A stretch of 64,000 nt of DNA from Megalonaias nervosa (Eukaryota; Mollusca; Bivalvia; Unionida; Unionidae), in contig JAECUM010000802.1 in the NCBI GenBank assembly GCA_016617855.1, positions 60,416-124,415 on the forward strand, given 5' to 3'. Below, one piece after another: positions 57,301-64,000 of the stretch (position 1 is its first letter; each line of letters opens with the position of its first letter). The translations under genes were made by a program, and so were the position numbers. The notes under the pieces were generated by a model. The model was not told the origin of the DNA. It did no database searches and was given only the letters and a program-made list of their open reading frames with translations.

Positions 57301-57862
57301 AATGAACAAAGACGTCCACGTGACGCATACCTTCCAGTATTTCGAGGCAAGCAATGGAGAAGTTCAAGACATCGACAGATACGTGTTTCTCAAGTCGAGA
57401 AATAACACGGGTGCTATCTATATGATTCGGTGTCCAAAGGAGGGTTTCTATATCTTTTCTCTGTACGCCAGTGAATCTTCTGAGACGACGGACATGGACT
57501 GTGCTTACAGATATTTGGTCATCTGCCAACAGCCGAACCCGTCCGTTAACGCGTTCCCGAAAACGTACCACCGTTGGCAACGGTGCACGCTGCACGAGCC
57601 GATTTATGGAGATCTGATGACGAGTAAGCGCTACACGTTCCGTCTGGACGTTCCAAATGCAGTGGAAGTGTTTGTGGTGATGGGGGAATACTGGTATCAT
57701 CTGAAGAGGAAACTTGGCTTCACATGGGAGGGTAGCATCCCAACAAGTAAGACTGCTACAACTCTGAAAATTTACGCCAGATTAAATGCGGAAAGAGACT
57801 GTTCCATATTCGCCCACCTTCTAGATTATGAGCTTGTTGAAGATGCCGAAACGGAGATATAA
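35334..57862 (+). CDS. LIM and transglutaminase-like domain protein (KY/hillarin/LTD-1 family), seven exons
   Basis: Exons 35334-35738, 48808-49068, 51860-52228, 52609-52740, 53557-53639, 54229-54372 and 56512-57862 have GT/AG borders and compatible phases. They total 2745 nt (914 aa) without a stop. Domain order: LIM (residues 49-105), a Ser/Pro-rich linker, a charged helical region (about 223-345), a transglutaminase-like core (about 400-540) and a long C-terminal region as in KY/hillarin proteins. These proteins are cytoskeletal, tied to muscle or epithelial attachment. In the core, family catalytic positions appear replaced: no Cys in SGKETY, Asn-Ser for the His-Ala before Trp, and Asn511 for the Asp. 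It is therefore probably a structural pseudoenzyme. Confidence 0.92.
35963..36208 (-). mobile_element. SINE family A, full-length minus-strand copy
   Basis: It runs from (GTT)n at 35963 to the head GGCCACTAGGGGCCCC near 36200. It is followed directly by an (AT)n tract. Confidence 0.88.
36214..36297. repeat. (AT)n microsatellite
   Basis: About 41 units, continuous. Confidence 0.97.
36360..36411. repeat. (AG)n microsatellite
   Basis: About 25 units, continuous. Confidence 0.97.
36649..36733. repeat. (AT)n microsatellite
   Basis: About 42 units, continuous. The Tyr-Ile repeat frames over it are artefacts. Confidence 0.97.
37745..37945. repeat. 33-bp minisatellite, about 6 copies
   Basis: Unit GCACAATGCCGAGTCAAACT plus ATTACACATGCTA, with a few substitutions. 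Since 33 is a multiple of three it is open in several frames. Confidence 0.93.
39588..39985 (+). mobile_element. SINE family C, tRNA-headed, well preserved
   Basis: The head has box A-like TGGTTTGGTGGTAAGCG and box B-like GTGCAAGTTCGAATCC ending GCACCA. The body contains GGGCAATGCACTTAA and TGCACTAAATAATC, and ends in ACACCAAACC. The decayed relative is at 335-535. Confidence 0.8.
40773..41041 (+). mobile_element. SINE family A, full-length copy
   Basis: The tRNA-Leu/Ser-like head (GGCCGAGTGGTCTAAAGCG, box B GGGTTCGAGTCT) is preceded by a duplicated GTGGCCGA. The body has AGCTTCTCGTGG and GGTGGTTCTTTCCGGGG, and the tail has AATGGCGTTAAGCCCCACAA then (CAA)n. Another copy begins 90 bp downstream in the same direction. 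Confidence 0.92.
41131..41391 (+). mobile_element. SINE family A, full-length copy
   Basis: Same architecture as the copy at 40773-41041, with a clean single head and a longer (CAA)n tail. Confidence 0.93.
41735..42036 (-). mobile_element. SINE family B, full-length copy
   Basis: Minus-strand tRNA-like head (GTGGCCTAGTGGTTAGAGCG, box B GGGTTCGATCCC) at 41970-42036, with the body shared with 1690-1965. Confidence 0.85.
42770..43060 (+). mobile_element. Possible decayed SINE
   Basis: TAAGGCATTAGACTTGTGATC resembles a box A region and GCAGGTTCGATTCCCACC a box B, but about 120 bp of other sequence lies between them. Confidence 0.35.
43866..44220. repeat. 37-bp minisatellite, about 9 copies
   Basis: Unit with GGTAGGAATGGACCTTGTGG and AATGTAGTCAGGAGTCA. 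The last copies diverge and lead into the related 36-bp array. Confidence 0.92.
44225..44760. repeat. 36-bp minisatellite, about 14 copies
   Basis: Unit GGAAAGTAGACAGGAGTCAG plus ATGGAATATACATTGT. It shares TTGTGGAA-GTAG-CAGGAGTCAG with the 37-bp array and derives from it by one deletion and substitutions. Long frames over it are artefacts of a unit divisible by three. Confidence 0.93.
45301..45363. repeat. (AAT)n-(AAG)n microsatellite
   Basis: About 10 AAT units followed by about 10 AAG units. Confidence 0.96.
46140..46860. repeat. Minisatellite of about 57-60 bp, about 12 copies
   Basis: Unit with TGATGATCGAAATGCCCAAG, GCTATATATGCGCAAAGCCA and CTCATAGGTTTTAGAA. Copies are diverged 10-20 percent by eye, so this array is old. 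Confidence 0.88.
48808..49068 (+). CDS. Exon 2: Ser/Pro-rich linker
   Basis: 87 codons, phase 0 to phase 0; acceptor TTACATTTAG, donor GTACGA. Rich in Ser, Pro, Arg and Gly (KPSPRGSPHSSPRPESR), probably disordered. Confidence 0.85.
49482..49736 (+). mobile_element. SINE family A, full-length copy
   Basis: Head GGCCCCGAGTGGTCAAGTGG, box B GGGTTCGAGTCTCGG, tail GTTAAACCCCACAACAACAA. Confidence 0.92.
50663..50756. repeat. Near-perfect 94-bp palindrome
   Basis: Arms of about 46 bp meet at ACCAATT/AATTGGT. The outer ends CACAGGCACTTG and CAAGTGCTTGTG differ at one base, and there is one small indel near CCGGGG. It is a MITE-like or cruciform-forming sequence. Confidence 0.85.
51643..51750. repeat. 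Foldback inverted repeat
   Basis: Arms of about 40 bp (GTTTTTTGAGTAGATATACG mirrored by CGTATATCTACTCAAAAAAC) flank a loop of about 25 bp. It lies about 110 bp upstream of exon 3. Confidence 0.85.
51860..52228 (+). CDS. Exon 3: charged helical region
   Basis: 123 codons, phase 0. Acceptor TTTTTTTTCAG, donor GTAAGT. Very rich in Glu/Arg/Lys with heptad-like spacing (RFLSEEREREMKKIDDSID; LERERLEEHFRRCRDDRMK), predicted coiled coil. Confidence 0.9.
52609..52740 (+). CDS. Exon 4
   Basis: 44 codons, phase 0. Acceptor TTTTAATACAG, donor GTAAGT. Links the coiled coil to the transglutaminase-like core. Confidence 0.85.
53557..53639 (+). CDS. Exon 5: start of the transglutaminase-like core
   Basis: 83 nt, leaving two bases of a codon. 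Acceptor CCATGTAG, donor GTGAGA. Reads SNRDYSSYTDLIRDLTKECK. Confidence 0.85.
54229..54372 (+). CDS. Exon 6: nucleophile region of the transglutaminase-like core
   Basis: 144 nt, completing the split codon and leaving two bases. Reads RWVIAKDLGKN then LLKGVKSGKETYHQLFKKLC. The SGKETY stretch lies where active relatives carry the catalytic Cys. Confidence 0.87.
54373..56511 (+). other. Intron 6
   Basis: About 2.1 kb. Between about 55070 and 56230 there are diffuse repeats of TTGAAATCCAACAAAGTT-like and CATAACTC-like words at roughly 100-200 bp spacing, an old degenerate tandem array. No gene. Confidence 0.55.
56512..57862 (+). CDS. Exon 7: rest of the transglutaminase-like core and C-terminal region
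   Basis: 450 codons including TAA. It opens YAGLHCEIIMGYSKGAGY and FRNSWTAVAIDGSWRLINC, hallmarks of the KY/hillarin core, followed by two related beta-rich segments, each with a Gly-x-Tyr-x-Phe-Ser-hydrophobic-Tyr motif (PGLYNFSIYTG; EGFYIFSLYAS) and a following Cys pair. The large final exon is intact. Confidence 0.93.
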
Positions 57863-58967
57863 TCGGAAAGAATCGATTTCAGAGAATAAGGACAGAAACA
57901 TATTGTTATGATGTCAGTAATGTCTTATCTTCAGGTAAAATAGGAAAAGCGGTAGAAGGGAAGACCCAGATTCTACGTCAAGGACCATTTGGGCAAAATG
58001 AACTATCCATTTGTCAGTTTCTGATGATGCCCGTGATGATTGAGTAAGGTGCATTTTTCTGTGTCTGTAGAAATCTTGTATTCAGATTTGAAGTCAACTC
58101 GCAAGACATTCAGAAGGAGTGGGCGCAGGAAGAAGGAATTTATCCTGATACAGAAATGACGAATAACTTACTAGTGCTATGTAGAATTATTGCTACTAGC
58201 TTACTTGCATGTTCTCATAGCAGCTCCCAGAGCACAATAACAATACTTTTTGTTCGCTAAACCATACGAAGTGGACGAGTCCAATATTTGCTTTGGATCA
58301 TAAACTATATATGAATTTGATGATTTCATTTCAGTATAAATTTTTCAACAGTTAAAATTATATGAAAATATTTCTCTTTTAGGCATAATGTTTCATTGTC
58401 AGCATAATCAGCTCTTGTTGCCCATTATGAACTAAGCAATTTATACTTTACCTGTTTTCAATGCAGTGTATTACACCGAGAGGAGAATAGTGATCTCCAG
58501 GTATGCAATCACTGCCAAATCATAAACAGATTGTTTTTTATTTCTATAAAAAGACCCTGATAAATGCATGAGAGTGGTCCCACGATGCCGTAACACTGTT
58601 AACCTCAGGAAACAAGCTGAAAAGTATCACGGTCCAACTTAATTGAGAATTAGATGGTAGCCTCATGCGCTGCTAGAACAATAACCTGGATACCAAGCTC
58701 AAAACTTCCCGAGCCCAAAGAAGGCAAATAAGGCACTTGAATATGGAATTATGAACTTCAAAAGTATATATTTTTTTTTTACCTTTTTATGTGTCATTTA
58801 AAGAGTTATCTTTTATAATGTATTCTTGTAGGTATTGTTGTGAAGAAATATAGAACAAGTCATGATATATAGTAGCCCAGTGAGCTACCAAACTTCAGTA
58901 TGTGGTAACCTCGTCCCAGCATTCTTGTAGAATTCGGGCTTTGGGCACACTGTTTGTCGGAATCAGA

Positions 58968-59005
<38 letters not shown>

Positions 59006-60018
59006 CTCTTTTGCTTTGTTGCTACAAATATAAAAATAAGTTTGCTGTAATTAAATTCACAAATGGATCCGCTAATGTTTACACATCTGACTCCTTTAAC
59101 ACATAATATTTGCTGTTATTTCGCAGATGCAATCGGTCTTCGCGATGACGAATAGCACACGAAAAATCTGAGTTTAGACTCCTGGTGCCTAGTAACAATA
59201 AGATAAAGGTTGTACGTTATTAACCGAAATATTGATGATTCAAGTGGATTTTACTATCCTCATCCACCAAAGATCGATTATTGACTTTTGAACAAATGAT
59301 ATGGAATTAGTTGGTATGAAGTCATGTTAGAGTTGTCGTTAGCTACTTGGCACGGTGGTACCAATAATAGATTTCGCATTCGAAAGTCAAACGCGGTGGG
59401 AAATAAGCAAGATTTCTTTGTCATGATAAGCTGGACCCAGTTACCTGCCCTACTTGAGAATGACCGACTGAAAAATCAATGTAAATAAAACATTATCGAA
59501 TTCAGGGACGGTGCAATTTTCTTTTGCCTAGTAAAAACTGAAGTATTTAAGATGAAATAAATTCGTAAAGTGCGATATATTTTCTTCTTTTTTTTCTTCG
59601 TCTCCAATGCTTGATTCGATTGGTTGAGTATATTGATCATAATCTTCGAAAATTTTTGCATACCTCAGAGTGGACTAACATTTGAAAAAGCATATCCTTG
59701 ATACCTACACACAACTTAAGTTTCGTCTCCGTAAGGCCTATTAAATTTGGTAATTTATCTTATATATGTGTGTTTAGCTTCCGAAAGGCATAGCACATGT
59801 TGCAATTTATTTTGTGACAGGAGGGACGAGGAGGAGGAAAAACTGAGCTACATTGTAACTCAGCTAATTCGTGATACTCTTCTGTTTTTTTTTTGTTTTT
59901 TTGTTGTATTGTCTCTGAATTATTAATTTTCGCTTGTCGACGTTTGTACATTGCCTCAGTGGTATTTATTACCACTCTATAATATGATTTTGTTATTATC
60001 GGGAGTTCTTAATGTTGA
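57863..60018. other. 3' flank of the LIM/transglutaminase-like gene
   Basis: No coding frame recognised; the gene's poly(A) site should lie here but I cannot choose one. An (ATT)n tract is at 58970-59004. Confidence 0.5.
58970..59004. repeat. (ATT)n microsatellite
   Basis: About 11 units, continuous. Confidence 0.95.
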
Positions 60019-60395
60019 TGAATCTTCTTGATACTCGTACTATGTTGGGTATATTTTCCACATTTCTATCAAACAAGACTCGTACTATGTTGGGTATATT
60101 TTCCACATTTCTATCAAACAAGACTCGTACTATGTTGGGTATATTTTCCACATTTCTATCAAACAAGACTCGTACTATGTTGGGTATATTTTCCATATTT
60201 CTATCAAACAAGACTCGTACTATGTTGGGCATATTTTCCACATTTCTATCAAACAAGACTCGTGCTATGTTGGGTATATTTTCCACATTTCTATCAAACA
60301 AGACTCGTACTATGTTGGGTATATTTTCCACATTTCTATCAAACAAGACTCGTACTATGTTGGGCATATTTTCCACATATATATCGAACAAGGTT
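60019..60395. repeat. 45-bp minisatellite, about 8 copies
   Basis: Unit ACTCGTACTATGTTGGGTAT plus ATTTTCCACATTTCTATCAAACAAG, nearly identical between copies, so recent. Open in several frames because 45 is divisible by three. There are no spacers. Confidence 0.95.
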
Positions 60396-61679
60396 TGTGC
60401 ATATTGTATGAAAGCCATTTTGCTAACAAAACTGCGCATAAAAGTGCCATTTTTTTCATGGAAAATATAGAGCCAGAAATTTTCATAAAGTCTTAATTTT
60501 GTGCACGAAGCTTATAATGTAAACTAAACTTATTGCAGATTAATACGAAAAATCAATGGAAACAACTTTTTATTTTCGTTAAGAATCTGTATTAACTTCT
60601 TTGTTACAATTATACTCAATATTTTGTTATTGTTTTCGTCTCATTTGTGAATGGATGCATGTATCTACCTTATTTATTGCTAAGTAACACTGAAATTAGT
60701 TTTTTTCCCCAAATAGTTATTATGTAATATTTCTTGTCATATTTTGTATTTCGTTTAGCTTAATCTTTATGTATAAAATGATGGTACTAAAATTATAAAA
60801 AAAACAGCTTGCGTCACTATAAATCGTAATTTATATATGTGCCATTTGAAAAGGAAGGTAGGTAATTCTTCCCCAGACAAAAACTGAGACGTTAACTGAT
60901 GCAACTGTATATTATTCACGTATTCAGTTACCACACAGATTAGGGTTTTTATGATCGAGAAGACCTCAAAGACAGCTATGAAACATTACCACACAAATTA
61001 GGGATTTTGTTATCGAGAAAACCTCAGAGAAAACAGAAGCATTACCACACGGATTAGGGATTTTGTTCCCATGATGACCCAAGAGACAACTGTGAAGCAT
61101 GCATTGTTTTCCTTATCTGAATTTGATATTGTATCCATGAAAGCCTTAAACCAGCCTCCACGATGACAGATGGTGTCCGGTTTAAAATTTAAAAAAAAAA
61201 ATCGAAGCAGAGCAGTAGTATGCTAGTGGGCATTTTAATCTTTTTGTTCTCAAAACACTGAGTTGTCCCAGACTCTAGACTTCTATCTGGAATCGATTAA
61301 AAAATCCATCAAAATTGAACCGCCAGGCATGGGATGGCCTTGCTGAGTCTTACAAATACGGGACAATTATATCTGAAGATCATACAACATAACCAGTGAA
61401 TAAAGCTGATTTTACAGTCAATGCAACTATTTTTAACAGGTGAAAATAAACATTTTTAAGGCCCTTACCTGGTAATTTATGAGTTATTTCTTTTTCACGG
61501 TAAATTTAATATTTTCCGGGATCAAGCATAGCCAATGACTATGGTGTCAAATAAGAAACAATACTTACCGTGTAACAAATCACGGAAATTTATGCGTCAC
61601 GCAGAACAGAGACCGTGAATAAAATACGAAAATCGTATTCGATATGAACTGTAAGACTATTCAAAATCTGAGAAGATAT
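60396..61679. other. Non-coding AT-rich stretch
   Basis: Diffuse repeats of CATTACCACAC-ATTAGGG-TTTTG occur three times at about 60930-61060. Nothing else is recognised. Confidence 0.5.
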
Positions 61680-62520
61680 GCCACGCGATCGATTCCCACG
61701 AGTTACACAAGATGACCTAAGAAAAAGATACGTCCTTGAAGTCTCCAAGAAGATGGAAGGAAAGAACATTTGCCAAGATCAAGACCGCTTTGTTGGATGA
61801 AATCGCAGTAAGCAAGGAAATGATAAAAGAAGAATCGAGTTCGTTAAAGGTAAAACAACGCGAACACAAGGGACATGTCTGAAATTATCTTTTACAACTT
61901 CAGCATTCTAGCATACCAGAAAATAAACCGTCGCATGTTCAGCCTCTGGTACAATCGCTAGTTAAGCCGTGGTCAAGCTAGCAGAAAAGTTTCCACAATA
62001 AGACGGTTACAGGATATACCATGTGCATGTATACGCTAAGGAAGTCCACGGAAGAGTTAAACCCCTTACTAATATTATAATCAGCATGGACAACGATGAC
62101 ATACAGAAGGTATTTGACCAGCAGATGTTGCTGGAAATAAAATACCTGGAAGTTATTTAATAGAAGTTTTAAAACATTAAAGAAAGACGTGCCAAAGGAA
62201 AATACACACTTTCGACAGACTACAAGATCATCAAAGATTTACAATCGATGATAGAAAATATAAGCGATGACGTTACAGTGAAAAAGATTGGTACTATAGC
62301 AATCTTTTACTTGGTGAAAAATTTAATTATCGACGCAGTAACAATGAAGAAGCCAAATCGCTACTCCAACTTGTCTACGAATCTTTACGAGATGAAAAGA
62401 AAATAGCTATTGTAGATACGAAAGCACAGCTAGTTATCACGCCAAAAGATGATATTCCAAACGAGAGGCTAAACGATGCGGTGAGAATCTTAATTCACTC
62501 CTGGATCATGATAATCTAAG
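61680..62520 (+). pseudogene. Unidentified decayed coding region
   Basis: Several plus-strand frames alternate with protein-like content: EVSKKMEGKNICQDQD, KPLTNIIISMDNDDIQKVF, KYTLSTDYKIIKDLQSMIEN and, longest, KDWYYSNLLLGEKFNYRRSN running to KDDIPNERLNDAVRIL and a stop near 62519. It looks like one gene broken by three or more frameshifts. I do not recognise it. Confidence 0.4.
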
Positions 62521-62759
62521 CAAGCCCATGTTTGAGTTAAATTTCACCCTGAACCCCAAATGATCAACAACAACAACAAAAAACTATGCACGTACACGTG
62601 CAAATTCGCTAGCGGATCACAATTTTTAAAATTTACTTTGCACTTTGATTGCTTATTCGTTTAACGTTTTTCTGTTACTCGTGCACGCGAAAGTTATCCA
62701 TTTAGGACAACACCAGCATGAGTTCGTGCATAGTAATGGATAGACTGCATGCGAATGCA

Positions 62760-63473
62760 ACTTGTTGCTACTGAGACTACTTTCTACAGCGATAAGTATT
62801 TCGGCATTTATCCGTGTAGTAAATGTAGCCGCGAAGATATAAGTTTGCCGGTTGCATTGGTGATACATGCGATTATTGAATTCGTGCTGATCAAGGCTCC
62901 TACAACCATCAACTTCGTTGCAATCCGAGTAACACCAAACCCGACCGTAGCGGCCGCAGATGTGATACAAACGTCGTCAACGATAAATCTGATGCGTTTA
63001 TTGATCTCGTTTGGTAATTGATGTATTGATGATTTTATTACGCCTGTATTGCTGAGGATAACACCGTAATGCTCATTGATACTTCCTCTTTGAGTGTCTA
63101 GCTTGCTGGCATTTTTAGATTGATTTGTTTGGTGGTCACCTGACCAAAGTTCATGAGCGTGTTGTAGGATGATTCCACTTAACGATTTCTATCTGACCCA
63201 GTTCCGGATTTCATGTGACTGTATATGATGATAAACTAATTCCGTTTTGATGTAAATCTTCGTTCACGAGCGACATACAGTTTTTGTCCACTTCGGCTCG
63301 TGACCCCCTCTGGTCCAAAACACCATCGCCAGGAGCTACACTAGCAATTTTTTCACCAGAGGCTTCAGCGTCCAAGTTAAATCGTCAAGATCTTTTACAC
63401 AACTCTTAGTATATGAAATCATTATGTACTCGATTACAAATACCAGAACTACTAACAAGAAACTCGCCATGAA
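62760..63473 (-). pseudogene. Unidentified decayed gene with hydrophobic start
   Basis: From minus-strand ATG at about 63473 the frame starts MFMASFLLVVLVFVIEYIMI (signal or anchor segment) and stays readable for over 200 codons with about three stops. It then reads HELWSGDHQTNQSKNASKLD and a hydrophobic part (SAAATVGFGVTRIATKLMV, GALISTNSIIACITN). This is membrane protein-like. Family not recognised; a large DNA virus origin is only a thought. Confidence 0.42.
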
Positions 63474-63542
63474 CATTCATTCTTAAATCCTGATTAAACT
63501 TCCCACGGATAATTATTACAAACACGTTATATGTAAAATATT

Positions 63543-63960
63543 TCATTTCATTATTTTGTACTGGTGAACTTTTTCAAATCGAGTTAACGTTTGTTGTCTT
63601 TGTCGATGTATATTCGAATACTTTATACCACGGAAAACATAATTAGATGTAATTGCATTTCCAACTGTTTCCCGGTCGTTGGTATTTTTTGAAGAAGAAA
63701 AAAGCCAGCGTTCCAGGTTTATTACGTAATTGTTCGGTTCCTCAAGACCATCTTTAGTAAAACTTGCGAAGGCGGAATCCACATGATTACCACCACTTGG
63801 TAATCATACACCTTCTTTGTCGATAATATATGTTAACCTTTGGTATTTATCTATTATTTCGATCTCTGACACATATCTGATAATTTTACGACGGACAAAT
63901 CGCCTTCGACCAATGCACTATCAGGCATAATAGTGGTATAATATACTACTTTTTAGACTT
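63543..63960 (-). pseudogene. Unidentified decayed gene upstream of the hydrophobic one
   Basis: The minus strand from about 63931 (MPDSALVEGDLSVVKLSD), with a frame change, then IIDKYQRLTYIIDKEGV, a TGA near 63808, and an open 79-codon stretch (DSAFASFTKDGLEEPNNYVI, RQRQQTLTRFEKVHQYKIMK) to a stop at 63543. It has balanced protein-like composition. Together with the neighbouring gene it may belong to one inserted element that continues beyond the window. Confidence 0.42.
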
Positions 63961-64000
63961 TGCAAAGATGTAAGCGACTTATTTTTTTTTTTTTTTTTTT

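Noticed and set aside
60019..60395. CRISPR-like regular repeats
   Set aside because: The repeats are contiguous with no unique spacers, and the DNA is animal.

Overview
The window is animal (metazoan) genomic DNA, most likely from a mollusc or another lophotrochozoan. One spliced gene with GT/AG introns encodes a LIM plus transglutaminase-like protein of the KY/hillarin/LTD-1 type. It is embedded in AT-rich sequence full of tRNA-headed SINEs, non-LTR retrotransposon remnants, microsatellites and minisatellites. The species cannot be fixed from the sequence.

Positions 4576-25516 hold a complete but decayed Polinton/Maverick (adintovirus-like) DNA transposon of about 20.9 kb. It has terminal inverted repeats (4576-4849 and 25208-25516), AG...CT ends and a 6-bp target duplication (AACATT / AACGTT, differing at one CpG). 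From left to right it carries: a small basic protein (minus); a divergent promoter; a coiled-coil protein; a CCHC zinc-knuckle protein (minus); protein-primed family B DNA polymerase; two BIR (IAP-like) genes; several small unidentified genes; a membrane protein; small basic virion-type proteins; a Pro-rich protein; a retroviral-type integrase; a membrane protein; a penton-like minor capsid protein; a further conserved small protein; the major capsid protein; an inserted LINE; and two right-arm coiled-coil genes, each behind a structured leader. Most genes carry frameshifts or stops, so the copy is dead. No packaging ATPase or cysteine protease was recognised.

The Polinton sits inside the DNA polymerase gene of a second, older Polinton in the opposite orientation. 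The older copy is visible at 4260-4575 and 25517-29109. Its polymerase, zinc-knuckle, coiled-coil and small basic genes follow the same order as those of the younger copy, which supports otherwise unidentifiable small genes as real.

Two features stand out. Histone-type 3' stem-loops follow the first plus-strand gene and the last gene of the young element. Two diverged copies of a multi-hairpin leader precede the right-arm genes, with compensatory and wobble changes between the copies.

From 29.1 to 35.3 kb there is host DNA with a minus-strand LINE remnant. The LIM/transglutaminase-like gene occupies 35334-57862 in seven exons, with a 13-kb first intron full of repeats. From 57.9 kb to the end lie simple repeats, a 45-bp minisatellite and, from about 61.7 kb, an unidentified block of decayed coding sequence on both strands.
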